Assembly (NCBI GenBank): GCA_043392685.1
Contig: JBHZGM010000010.1
Reading direction: 5' to 3' (one strand)
Source of the DNA: Metapseudomonas sp043392685
Lineage (GTDB): Bacteria > Pseudomonadota > Gammaproteobacteria > Pseudomonadales > Pseudomonadaceae
Length of the DNA: 64,000 nt
Shown one piece after another: positions 53,450 through 62,019 of the stretch (position 1 is its first letter; each line of letters starts with the position of its first letter). The position numbers and the translations under genes are program-made. Below the pieces are notes generated by a model. It ran no database searches. It was not told where the DNA came from and saw nothing but the letters and a program-made list of their open reading frames with translations.

Positions 53450-53553
53450 GACCCTACCCCTCGATTACCCGCATTCAGCGGAAAGTCGTTCGCGACCCGA
53501 TACAAGAGGCACCCCGCCCGCCTTTAGGGGAGCAGTGCCTCGACTTGCGAGTC

Positions 53554-53598
53554 AGACTATGGGTAGTTCTCCAAGCGGCCACCCCCAACGACAGGGGG
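53554..53598 (-). promoter_or_regulatory. Dyad promoter P4 (CCCCC-N7-GGGGG-N22-TAGTCT)
   Basis: Minus strand: CCCCC (53598-53594), TGTCGTT, GGGGG (53586-53582), TGGCCGC plus 15 bases, TAGTCT (53559-53554). It shares TGGCCGC and TAGTCT with P3. It points toward the thiolase-like/DUF1302/DUF1329/YCF48/MMPL operon. Confidence 0.75.
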
Positions 53599-53661
53599 TA
53601 TGGGTGGTGTCTGGGGGGCATGGATTTCGGGGGCTTGTGCAGGAGGCAGGAGAGAACAGTA

Positions 53662-53860
53662 GCCCGGATGAAATCCAGGAGCGGCGGTTGGATTTCCCCG
53701 GATGGCATCCGGGCCACCGAGCGCGGTTGTAGGGTGCGCCATGCGCACCGCCGCCCGCCCCCCACGAGTCGCTGATGCGGACAGCGCACCCTACTGTGGG
53801 AGCGAATTCATTCGCGAATCGTCGCGTCAGGCCCGCATCGCGACTGAAGTCGCTCCCACA
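53662..53860. repeat. Cluster of three tandem inverted repeats (REP-like)
   Basis: Three successive dyads: GCCCGGATG/CATCCGGGC arms (53662-53714), GTAGGGTGCG/CGCACCCTAC arms (53729-53794), and a REP pair starting TGTGGGAGCGAATTCATTCG and ending in a complementary CGCTCCCACA arm (53795-53860). They are typical Pseudomonas intergenic repeats placed between the second MalT-type gene and promoter P4. Confidence 0.8.
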
Positions 53861-53869
53861 GTGGCCAGG

Positions 53870-56539
53870 TCAACCTGCCGATTCGAGAATGCCCAGCATG
53901 TAGGCGCGATCCACCACATGCTTGCGGGTGCCGGCCTGGAACTTGCCGAAGAGGTTCTTCAGGTGCCACTTCACGGTTTCCTCGCCGACATTCAGCGCCT
54001 GGGCGATCTGCTTGTTCGACAGATTGCGCGCCAGCAGTTGGAGGACTTCGCGCTCCTTGGGGGTGAGCAGGCGGCTAGGCGACACGGCCATGGGAACCGC
54101 CTCCAGACGCGCAGGCTGTGCCGCTGGAGTTAGGTTCTCCGTCGGTGACGGGGTGCCGTCGAGACGAATCTGCTCTGCCCAGCGGGCCAGGTCAGGGTGG
54201 CTGTCCTGAACGATGCGCCGCAAACCGTATTCATCGGCGAGGCTGATCGCTTCCTTCAGGCTAGGCAGCCCGTCCAGCCGGGATTCCTTGAGGGCCAACG
54301 CCTTGAGTAGCTTCAACTGGACCACTTCGCGGCCCCGACGCAAGCGCTCGGCGATCTCGTTGGTCATGTTCAGCTCCAACAGCATGGCCGGCCAGTCCCG
54401 CGCCGCAAGGTGGACATAGACCCTGGCCAGGCCGACCGAGATGCCCAGCTCCGATCCGAGCAGCCCGTGCCCCTGGCGCACCGCTTCGGGTATCCATTTC
54501 TCCAATCGTCGCCACAGTGCCTGGCAGGTGTCGCCCCGGCCATGCAATGCATTCAGGCGGATCTGCTCGCCGAGGGCGACTATGCAGAAGCGTGGGATGC
54601 CGCGCTCTTCGCCTAAGGCCGACAAGGCTTCCAGCAGGTCGTGGCCACGATGCGGCTGCCCTTGCAATGCGGCCAGCCGCGCCGCGGTGAGAAAACCCAT
54701 TGAGATCGCATCCGGCGACGCGAGGCGCTCGATCACATCCAGCCGGTTTGCCAGCACCGTGGTCGCTTCCTGAACCTCACCTCGTTCGAGCAACGCCGTG
54801 GCCAGGCCGCAGGCCAGGATCACCGCCACCGAACTGCGCCGCCCGATGTCCTTTTCGGCATGCGCCAGGCTGTCGCGAAACGCGGCTTCGGCCTGCTGGA
54901 TGCGCCCCTCGCACAGATACGACATGCCGAACACCCATTTACCGAATCCACGGATGGCATCGAGCTGTGGCGTCCAGAGGTAGTTGGGGGTCCGCTGGTA
55001 GACCCGCCGCGCCTTCTCGGGCTGCCCCTGGAGCAGCAGGAGTACGGCGACCTGGTTGGCGAGCATGGCTTGCAGCTTGATCGAGCCGGCCGGCAGCTTT
55101 TCCATCCACGGCGCGGCGATTCGCAACGACTCGTCCGGGCGGTCGGCAAAGTAATAGGCCGCGGCGGCGATGGCCGTTGCTTCCCCGCGCATGTCCTCGT
55201 CGGCGGCCGGGTCCTGCTGGATACGGTCCACCAGGCGCAGCGCCTCCACATGCCGCTCGCTCAGCGCAAGAACCCACGCGGCGGCCACGCACATCCTCGG
55301 GCGCGACTCCACCTCCTCGGCGGGAAGTTCGTCGAGCCAGTCCTTAACCCGGCCGAACTGCCCACGTATCGTGATCTCGTACAGGCAGCGTTCGATATTT
55401 CGATAAGCCTGCTCCGCCTGGCCGGCCTGCAGGAACTGGCGCGCAGCCTCCTCAAAGAATGCGTGTTCCTCGAGCCAGTTGGCCGCCCGTTCATGCAGCA
55501 ATTGGCGGTGCTCGGCCGACAGACCAGCAAAGCGTGCCTGGAGAAACTCCCGCGCCAGGGGATGGATGCGCACCCAGTCGCTGTCGAGCCCCTCGGCAAA
55601 AATTGGCGTCGACGCGCACAAGCCGCGCAACAGCTGATCCGCGCGCTCATCGCCGGTGAGCGCCGCGCACAGCGATGGATGGACCATGTCCAGCAGTGAA
55701 ATACAGGTAAGGAACTCCACCTGCTCGACCGGCAACTGGGCGACCAGGCTATCGACGAAGTAACGCTGGATATCGCCCGAACAGGCCGAGAGCTCGTCAA
55801 TGGCGGCTATCAGATTGCTGCTCTTCTCAATGGCGGCAACCGCTAGTTGCAGGCCCAACGGCCAACCTTCAGTTATCTCGTGCAGATGCACGCAGCCGTC
55901 TGGATCAATGCGCGATCCAAAGCGACTGGCGAGTATCGCCACGGTCTCCTCGACGCGGAAACGCAGGGCATCGGCCGCGATGCCGACATACAGTCCGCGC
56001 GCCAGCAAATCTGCCACCTGCAGCTTCAGACGACTGCGCGAAGCCATGATCACGCGCAGGTTGGCCGGTGCGTTGTGCAGGAGATAGGTCAACGAATAAC
56101 GGGTGGTGGTTTCGGGCAGCGTATCGGCCTCATCGAGGATCAGCACGGTTTCCACGCCGAGGTCGGCGACTTCCGCCAGCCAATCGGTCAGGCCGTCGAG
56201 CCCGTCCCTGGCAGGGGGCATCGTCCGCCCGGCGTTCACCGCAAAAGACTGCCGCCCGCTGCCCAGCGCCATGGCGGCGGCCAGGCCATGGACGAAGCGG
56301 CTGCCATCGTCATGGGCATCGAGGGTCAGCCAGGCGACCACCGCACCGCGGGAGAGAAATTCGCGGCGCCATTGCGCCAGCAGCAGGGTCTTGCCGAAAC
56401 CGGCCGGAGCGTGCACCGAAATGGCCAAGCGGTCAGCCAGATCGGGCGAATCGATGCTGAGCCGCTCGCGCATCTGAGTACCCTTCTGATTGCGGGGCGG
56501 CGTTGTCTTGAGAACCAGTTCGGGCTCTATCCGATCCAC
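53870..56539 (-). CDS. MalT/AlkS-type LuxR-family transcriptional activator (copy 2)
   Basis: An 889-aa STAND regulator with P-loop HAPAGFGKT (about residues 43-51), helical TPR-like middle, and C-terminal HTH (LTPKEREVLQLLARNLSNKQ ... TVKWHLKNLFGKF). The GTG at 56539 is chosen: AGAGAGG lies nine bases upstream and homology (ELVLKTTPPR) begins just after; an ATG-started reading from 56710 would add unrelated sequence. An A-rich motif lies upstream. It is the best local candidate, with copy 1, for the P1-P5 dyads, but this is inference. Confidence 0.9.
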   Translation of the reverse strand: MDRIEPELVLKTTPPRNQKGTQMRERLSIDSPDLADRLAISVHAPAGFGKTLLLAQWRREFLSRGAVVAWLTLDAHDDGSRFVHGLAAAMALGSGRQSFAVNAGRTMPPARDGLDGLTDWLAEVADLGVETVLILDEADTLPETTTRYSLTYLLHNAPANLRVIMASRSRLKLQVADLLARGLYVGIAADALRFRVEETVAILASRFGSRIDPDGCVHLHEITEGWPLGLQLAVAAIEKSSNLIAAIDELSACSGDIQRYFVDSLVAQLPVEQVEFLTCISLLDMVHPSLCAALTGDERADQLLRGLCASTPIFAEGLDSDWVRIHPLAREFLQARFAGLSAEHRQLLHERAANWLEEHAFFEEAARQFLQAGQAEQAYRNIERCLYEITIRGQFGRVKDWLDELPAEEVESRPRMCVAAAWVLALSERHVEALRLVDRIQQDPAADEDMRGEATAIAAAAYYFADRPDESLRIAAPWMEKLPAGSIKLQAMLANQVAVLLLLQGQPEKARRVYQRTPNYLWTPQLDAIRGFGKWVFGMSYLCEGRIQQAEAAFRDSLAHAEKDIGRRSSVAVILACGLATALLERGEVQEATTVLANRLDVIERLASPDAISMGFLTAARLAALQGQPHRGHDLLEALSALGEERGIPRFCIVALGEQIRLNALHGRGDTCQALWRRLEKWIPEAVRQGHGLLGSELGISVGLARVYVHLAARDWPAMLLELNMTNEIAERLRRGREVVQLKLLKALALKESRLDGLPSLKEAISLADEYGLRRIVQDSHPDLARWAEQIRLDGTPSPTENLTPAAQPARLEAVPMAVSPSRLLTPKEREVLQLLARNLSNKQIAQALNVGEETVKWHLKNLFGKFQAGTRKHVVDRAYMLGILESAG

Positions 56540-56622
56540 GTTGGCGATGCCTCTCTGCGGTCCCGTGCACTGGGTGATCGGGCCGGGCCAGCGATGGCCG
56601 ACGACTCCAATGCCTGGGCATT

Positions 56623-56630
56623 TTCTTGTT
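56623..56630 (-). promoter_or_regulatory. Hfq/Crc A-rich motif before MalT-type gene
   Basis: The minus strand reads AACAAGAA about 84 bp upstream of the GTG start, farther than usual for this motif. Confidence 0.4.
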
Positions 56631-56901
56631 ATGGGGAGAAGGTCATGCCCTAGGCACTTTGCGATCTTGCACCGCCGCTCAGCGTGGCACGCGATGCGCC
56701 GGCCCGCCACTTCATCCAGGCTGTCTCCTGGCGGGAAAGGTTTCCGAGCATTGCAACAGCCTGATGTGCGTGGGCCCTTCTCCAGGGGCTAGCCGCACGA
56801 GAATAAATCAGCGCCGCACATCTGTCCCCCTAGCGTCGAGGAGTATGCGAAGCAAAAGCGGCCGCCGACGCCCACCAGGGGACGACAGCGGCCGCGCGGA
56901 G

Positions 56902-57660
56902 TCATTCCGGCAGGGCGAATCCGGCAATCAGGCCCGCATCCACCGTGTGGACCGAACCATTCACATAAGCCGCCTGGTCCGAAGCCAGCCAGGTCACCAG
57001 GTTGGCCACGTCTTCCGGCTGACCCGCGCGGCTCACGTGGGAGGCCAGCGAGGCGAACAGCGCACGCTCGCTCTCACTGAGGTTGTCGGTGGTCATCGAG
57101 GTCTGGATGAAGCCGGGCGCGATGGCAACGCTGCGGATGTTCCGCTTGCCGTACTCCAGCGCGCAGGCCTTGGTCAGACCGATCACACCGTGTTTCGCCG
57201 CGGTGTAATGCGACAGGGTGGACATACCCACCAGACCGTCGACAGAGGCGGTGTTGATGATCACGCCGCCGCCACTGGCGAGCATGGCCGGAATCGCCGC
57301 ATGGGCGCAGTAGAAGACACCGTTGAGATTGATGTCGATGACCCGGCGCCACTCCGCCGGGGCCAACTCGGCGGTCCGCGCACGCGCACCGGAGATGCCG
57401 GCATTGCTGAACAGCACGTCAACGCGTCCGAAGGTGTTCATGGCGCTGTCGACCATGGCCTGGCAGGCCGCCTCATCGGCCACGTCGGTAAGCACCACCA
57501 GGGCTTCGCCGCCGATCAGCTCCAGGGTTTCCTGAAGGCCTCGTTCATTGACATCCGCCAGCACCACCTTGGCGCCGAGGCGCGCAAACTGGATCGCCGA
57601 AGCACGGCCAATGCCGCCGGCCGCGCCGGTCACGATGACAACCTTTCCAGTGAAATCCAC
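56902..57660 (-). CDS. SDR-family oxidoreductase (3-hydroxyacyl-CoA or alcohol dehydrogenase)
   Basis: A 252-aa short-chain dehydrogenase. Motifs: TGAAGGIG (residues 11-18), NAG (86-88), Ser139, Tyr152 and Lys156 (YTAAK), and C-terminal VDAGLIAG. The GTG at 57660 (VDFTGK) has GAGGAG seven bases upstream. It is divergent from thiolase B, with an intergenic region that holds paired GGAYTTGTCC sites. Substrate unknown. Confidence 0.9.
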   Translation of the reverse strand: MDFTGKVVIVTGAAGGIGRASAIQFARLGAKVVLADVNERGLQETLELIGGEALVVLTDVADEAACQAMVDSAMNTFGRVDVLFSNAGISGARARTAELAPAEWRRVIDINLNGVFYCAHAAIPAMLASGGGVIINTASVDGLVGMSTLSHYTAAKHGVIGLTKACALEYGKRNIRSVAIAPGFIQTSMTTDNLSESERALFASLASHVSRAGQPEDVANLVTWLASDQAAYVNGSVHTVDAGLIAGFALPE

Positions 57661-57691
57661 GTTGATTCTCCTCACACAGGCCACATTGGCG

Positions 57692-57699
57692 TTCTTGTT
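57692..57699 (-). promoter_or_regulatory. Hfq/Crc A-rich motif before SDR gene
   Basis: The minus strand reads AACAAGAA, about 30 bp before the GTG start. Confidence 0.55.
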
Positions 57700-57730
57700 G
57701 GCCCTGACGTTAATCCCGCGCCCGGCCCCC

Positions 57731-57803
57731 GGACTTGTCCTTCCACGCAGAACGCTTATCCCGAAACGAGCAGATTGCAGGCGCCCGGCAGACGGATTTG
57801 TCC
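57731..57803. promoter_or_regulatory. Two palindromic sites, 63 bp apart, in divergent region
   Basis: GGACTTGTCC (57731-57740) and GGATTTGTCC (57794-57803): near-palindromic tenmers on the same face of the helix (63 bp, six turns). They lie between the divergent SDR and thiolase genes and look like operator sites for a dimeric regulator. Confidence 0.5.
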
Positions 57804-57918
57804 CTGGAGGCCTGACTTGTTATCAGCTCGACACGCGCGGGCTCCACGGCACGAGGCTTTGTGGATACTCGGTTGCACGCAGCCAGAACCAGCGTCCACG
57901 AACAGCCAAGAGGTCACT

Positions 57919-59106
57919 ATGAGTACCGAAATCGTAATCGCCGGGGTGGGCATGGTGCCCTTCCGCAAGCCGGGTCAATCGGAAAGCTACGACGTCATGG
58001 GCGAACAAGCTGCACGCGCGGCGCTCAAGGACGCCGGCATCGACTACGCACTGGTCGAGCAGGCCTTCTGCGGCTACGTCTACGGCGACAGTTGCGCGGG
58101 GCAGGCGGCGCTCTACCGCTTGGATATCAGCGGCATCCCGATCTTCAACGTGAACAACAACTGCGCCAGCGGTTCGTCGGCCTTCGCCCTGGCTGTCCAG
58201 GCAGTCCAGGGGCAGCAGGTGGAGTGCGCACTGGCGCTGGGCTTCGAGCAGATGGCGCCGGGGGCAATCAACATGCTCTTCCCCGACAAGCCGAGCCCGA
58301 TCGCGCGGCATGAGCAGGCCATCTTCAGGATGATGGACATGAGCCCCGAGGAGCGCGCCGTGCCGCCGGCGGTCGGCATGTTCGGCGCCCAGGTCGATGC
58401 CATGCTCGGGATGGGGGTGACCGAGCAGACCCTAGCGGCGGTTTGCGTCAATTCCCGCAGGCACGCCGCCCACAATGAGAACGCCATCTTCCGCACGCCA
58501 CTGACGGTCGAAGAGATACTTTCCACACCTCCCCTCTTCCGTGGGCTGCGCAAGAACTACGCCTGCCCGCCGAGTTGCGGCGCAGCCGCCGTGATCGTCT
58601 GCACCCCGGAGTTCGCCCGTGCCCATGGCATCCGCGCCGACGTACGCCTGGCCGGGCGCGGCTGGAGCAGCGACCGCAGCAGTTTCTTCGAAGGCAGCGT
58701 GATGGATGTCATGTTCCAGGCCCTGAGCCGCGATGCGGCGCACAAAGCCTATGAGGATGCCGGCATCGGCCCGGAAGATGTCGACGTCATCGAACTGCAC
58801 GACTGTTTCGCCAGCAACGAGCTGGCCACCTATGTCGCGCTGGGGCTGTGCCGGCAGGACGAGCTGAACGCCTTTGTCGCAGCCGGGCGCGGCACCTATG
58901 GCGGCGACTGGGTGATCAACCCCTCGGGCGGCCTGCTGGCCAAGGGGCATCCGCTGGGTGCGACGGGACTGGCCCAGTTGACCGAGCTGACCTGGCAGCT
59001 TCGCGGTGAGGCCGGCCCACGGCAGATGCCGGGGGCCCGGGTCGCGCTGCAGCACAACGGCGGCCTGGGCAGCGCCGGCTTCGTGCATATCCTGAAAAAG
59101 TACTGA
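57919..59106 (+). CDS. SCP-2 type thiolase (thiolase B)
   Basis: A 395-aa thiolase with an intact motif set: Cys82 in NNNCASGSSAF, ELHDCFASNE, and NPSGGLLAKGHPLGATG. The ATG at 57919 (MSTEIVIAG) follows AGAGG; a long open frame upstream is not part of it. It is a close paralogue of thiolase A (5326-6513). Divergent from the SDR gene. It would cleave a 3-ketoacyl-CoA of the pathway served by the second ligase and dehydrogenase. Confidence 0.92.
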   Translation: MSTEIVIAGVGMVPFRKPGQSESYDVMGEQAARAALKDAGIDYALVEQAFCGYVYGDSCAGQAALYRLDISGIPIFNVNNNCASGSSAFALAVQAVQGQQVECALALGFEQMAPGAINMLFPDKPSPIARHEQAIFRMMDMSPEERAVPPAVGMFGAQVDAMLGMGVTEQTLAAVCVNSRRHAAHNENAIFRTPLTVEEILSTPPLFRGLRKNYACPPSCGAAAVIVCTPEFARAHGIRADVRLAGRGWSSDRSSFFEGSVMDVMFQALSRDAAHKAYEDAGIGPEDVDVIELHDCFASNELATYVALGLCRQDELNAFVAAGRGTYGGDWVINPSGGLLAKGHPLGATGLAQLTELTWQLRGEAGPRQMPGARVALQHNGGLGSAGFVHILKKY

Positions 59107-59142
59107 CCTGCCAGGGTGGGCTGGAGTACAGAGCCGCCCGGC

Positions 59143-60168
59143 TCAGCGCTCCAGCCCGAGGTCTTGGCGGTACTGTCGCGGCGACTGGTTTGTCCAGCGT
59201 TTGAAGGCGCGGGTGAAATTGCTCACTTCGGTGTAGCCGAGGGAGAAGGCCGCTTCGGTTACCGAAACCGAGCTGCGCGACATCATCGCCAGGGCCTGCG
59301 TGCGGCGGGTACTGTCGAGAATCTCCTGGAAACTGGTGTCCCGCGCAGCAAGCTTCAACTGCAGGTTGCGGGTGCTGATGTGAAGTTGCTCGGCCACCCG
59401 GTCCTTGTTCAGGGCCCGCACGGATAACGCTTCGCTGATGAGCGACCGTACGCGATTGACGATGTCGCTGCGGTCGATCCGCTGCAGATACTCCATCACC
59501 GTTCGATCATGGCCAAGGGCGAGCTCCTCGTTGGCACCGGGCAGCCGCTTGTCTACCTGTGCGACGTCCATGACCATGATGATCTCAGGCCGATCGAATT
59601 CGATATCGCACTGGAAATAGTCTCGATACCTCTGTGCCTGGCCTTCCGGTTGTGGCCGTGTCAGTTCGAGCTTCCTCAATTGGAAGCGATTGCCGGAGAT
59701 GGTGCGCAGCAGGTTGGTGACCAGGGCAATGTAGGCATCCTGCGTCTCGAAACAGGTGTCTGTCCCTTTTGTGCTGGCACTGATCAGCAGGAACTGATTG
59801 CCATGCTCTTCACAACGGATATCGGCGTTTTGGGAAACGACCCGGTAGAAGGCACTCAGGCGTTGGGCAAAATCTCGAATCGAGATGCTGGACAGCAATG
59901 CGAAGCCCATGGCGTGCAGATTGGCCGGGCGCATCGTTTCTCCGACTCGCAAGCCGAAACCGGGATCGCCGCTGGCCTGCACCGCAGCGGCGTAGAGTCG
60001 CGAGATAGTCGGGTTGTCGATGCGGACCAGGGGATCGGTGGTGGTGGGCAATGACAGGCCGCAGGTGTGGAAGATGTCCTCCGCGACGATACCCAGGTTT
60101 TCCAGGGCTTCGGCAATCGCGATGGCGTAGGCGCCGATGATCGATGAGTTGTGCGTGACCTCTTTCAT
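59143..60168 (-). CDS. AraC-family regulator (Arabinose_bd-type N-terminus)
   Basis: A 341-aa regulator of the OruR-like kind: an N-terminal ligand domain (MRPANLHAMGFALLSS region) and a C-terminal HTH (DRVAEQLHISTRNLQLKLA; SVTEAAFSLGYTEVSNFTRA; FKRWTNQSPRQYRQ). It follows dyad promoter P5 and lies between thiolase B and the acyl-CoA ligase. It probably controls that catabolic set; the ligand is unknown. Confidence 0.9.
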   Translation of the reverse strand: MKEVTHNSSIIGAYAIAIAEALENLGIVAEDIFHTCGLSLPTTTDPLVRIDNPTISRLYAAAVQASGDPGFGLRVGETMRPANLHAMGFALLSSISIRDFAQRLSAFYRVVSQNADIRCEEHGNQFLLISASTKGTDTCFETQDAYIALVTNLLRTISGNRFQLRKLELTRPQPEGQAQRYRDYFQCDIEFDRPEIIMVMDVAQVDKRLPGANEELALGHDRTVMEYLQRIDRSDIVNRVRSLISEALSVRALNKDRVAEQLHISTRNLQLKLAARDTSFQEILDSTRRTQALAMMSRSSVSVTEAAFSLGYTEVSNFTRAFKRWTNQSPRQYRQDLGLER

Positions 60169-60269
60169 TCGGCTGCTCTCCGCCAGTGCTCAGTGCGAGT
60201 ATCAGTCACTGCGCATGGGGCCCGGGACAGCTGGGGAAGCAGGTCCGGTGACGCAGCGTTGTCCGCGCC

Positions 60270-60314
60270 ACCATAGGTCAGCTGCGGCTGGAGGCCGCCC
60301 CCCTTGGCTGGGGG
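60270..60314 (-). promoter_or_regulatory. Dyad promoter P5 (CCCCC-N7-GGGGG-N22-TATGGT)
   Basis: Minus strand: CCCCC (60314-60310), AGCCAAG, GGGGG (60302-60298), CGGCCTC plus 15 bases, TATGGT (60275-60270). It points toward the AraC-family gene. Confidence 0.7.
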
Positions 60315-60333
60315 GCTGCGACGGAGCGGCTGG

Positions 60334-61902
60334 TCAATTCACCGCGCGAGCCTTGTCCGACCAGTACGCCTTGCGCAGCTCGGTCTTCAGCACCTTGCCG
60401 GCCGGGCTGCGCGGTAGCTGTTCGATGAAGTCGACGCTCTTGGGGGTCTTGACGCTGCCAAGGCGCTCCTTGACCAGGGCGATCAGATCTTCCTCCGCAC
60501 AGACCTTGCCGGGCTTGAGCTGGACAATGGCCTTCACCGCTTCGCCCCACTTCTCGTCGGGGATGCCGATCACCGAGCAATCCTGCACGGCCTCGTGGCC
60601 GGTCAGCACCTGCTCGATCTCGTTCGGATAGACGTTGAAACCGCCGGTGATGATCATGTCCTTCTTGCGGTCGACGATAGTGATGTAGCCGTCCTCGGAC
60701 ATGACCCCGACATCGCCCGTGTGGTGCCAGCCATGAGTGCGCACCTCGGCAGTGGCCTGCGCGTTCTTGTAATAGCCCGGCGTCACCAGATCCCCGCGAA
60801 TGCAGACCTCCCCCGCTTCGCCGCGCGCCACTTCTACCCCTTCGTCATCGAGGATGGCCACGCTGTTGAGCACACACGGTCGGCCGATGGATTGCAGGCG
60901 TGCCTCATTGATCGAGCCATCGGCCTGCAGGTAGTCCCAGGGCGCCTTGGCGGTGATCGCTGCCGGTGCTTCGGACTGGCCGAAGGCCTCGGACATCACC
61001 GGGCCGAAAACCTGCACGGCTTCCTTCAGTTTCTCCAGCGAGGTCGGCGCGGCGCCCACCAGGAAGTGCTTCAGGGAGCTGAAATCGCGCTGACGGATCT
61101 CCGGCAGCGCCAGGAGCATGTAAAGCACGGTCGGCGGCAGGAACAGATGGGTCACCCGATAGCGCTCGATCGCATCGACAATGGCCTCGGGCTGGGCCAC
61201 GGCCATGATGACGTTGGTGCCGCCACGGGCGAAGTGCAGGCAACCGCTGAGCCCTGCGGTATGCGTCATCGGCGCCACCACCAGGTGGCGGGTATCGTCG
61301 TGGTAGGAAAAATGCGCGTAGAAATTGCTGAAGAAGGTGTGGACGTTGCGATGGGTGATCATCACGCCCTTTGAACGCCCGGTGGTGCCGCCGGTGGGAT
61401 AGAGAGCGAAAATGTCGTCCAGGCTGCCGCTACCCGGTTCCGGGGTGTAGCTCGGCGGCGCGCCTTCCGACCAGGCCGCGAGGGAGATGCCCACGCCGCA
61501 ATCGCCATCGATGCACACCAGTTCACGCAGGCCGGGGCAGCTCGCTTTAAGTTGCGCGGCTTCCTTGGCGTAGACGCTGTGGAACAACAGCAGCTCGCCG
61601 TCGAAGTCACTGAACAGCTCCGCATTGGCCGCCACCGTATTGCGCGGATTGACCGGTAGCCAGACGCAGCGGGCACGGAATACGCCCAGCAGGGCGAGAA
61701 ACGCGACGCTGCAGTTGGGCGCCAGGATGCCCACATGGCCGCCTTCGTTGAACCCGTTATGGGTGATCGCGCCTGCGATGGCCTGGGTCACGTTTGCCGC
61801 CTGGGCATAGGTGAGCGCCCCCGCGTCGTTGCCGACGTCGACGAAGGCTAGGTTGTTCGGATAGAAACGGACCGCGTTATCGAAGTGTTCGATGATGCGC
61901 AT
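60334..61902 (-). CDS. Acyl-CoA ligase (AMP-binding)
   Basis: A 522-aa ANL-superfamily ligase. P-loop YPTGGTTGRSKGVMITH (about residue 163), mid motif SEAFGQSEAP, and C-terminal hinge DGYITIVDRKKDMIITGGFN and lysine motif RSPAGKVLKTELR are all present. The ATG at 61902 has GGGAGC upstream. It should activate a carboxylic acid for thiolase B's pathway. About 118 bp downstream of the acyl-CoA dehydrogenase, probably co-transcribed with it. Confidence 0.93.
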   Translation of the reverse strand: MRIIEHFDNAVRFYPNNLAFVDVGNDAGALTYAQAANVTQAIAGAITHNGFNEGGHVGILAPNCSVAFLALLGVFRARCVWLPVNPRNTVAANAELFSDFDGELLLFHSVYAKEAAQLKASCPGLRELVCIDGDCGVGISLAAWSEGAPPSYTPEPGSGSLDDIFALYPTGGTTGRSKGVMITHRNVHTFFSNFYAHFSYHDDTRHLVVAPMTHTAGLSGCLHFARGGTNVIMAVAQPEAIVDAIERYRVTHLFLPPTVLYMLLALPEIRQRDFSSLKHFLVGAAPTSLEKLKEAVQVFGPVMSEAFGQSEAPAAITAKAPWDYLQADGSINEARLQSIGRPCVLNSVAILDDEGVEVARGEAGEVCIRGDLVTPGYYKNAQATAEVRTHGWHHTGDVGVMSEDGYITIVDRKKDMIITGGFNVYPNEIEQVLTGHEAVQDCSVIGIPDEKWGEAVKAIVQLKPGKVCAEEDLIALVKERLGSVKTPKSVDFIEQLPRSPAGKVLKTELRKAYWSDKARAVN

Positions 61903-62019
61903 GGCAACTGTGCTCCCGTGCAAGAGTGCCGCGACGGCCGGCTTTCGTCGGCGCAGCCGTCTCCCCGGGGCCGCACTTAGGCAGTCCCGAGGAAGTTTTT
62001 TCGGAGGGCTATCGGATGG

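Noticed and set aside
53870..56710. ATG-like upstream start of MalT copy 2 at 56710
   Set aside because: The extra 57 residues look non-coding and the GTG at 56539 has a well-placed AGAGAGG.
56791..56840. CTCCTC-N7-GGGGG with TATTCT 20 bp downstream on the minus strand, upstream of MalT copy 2
   Set aside because: The left half-site is degenerate and the spacer is 20 bp, not 22; kept out of the P1-P5 set, though it could be a weak relative.
56626..57918. Upstream extension of the thiolase B frame by 431 codons
   Set aside because: It crosses a region where the SDR gene is clearly on the other strand; the thiolase homology starts exactly at MSTEIV with a ribosome-binding site.
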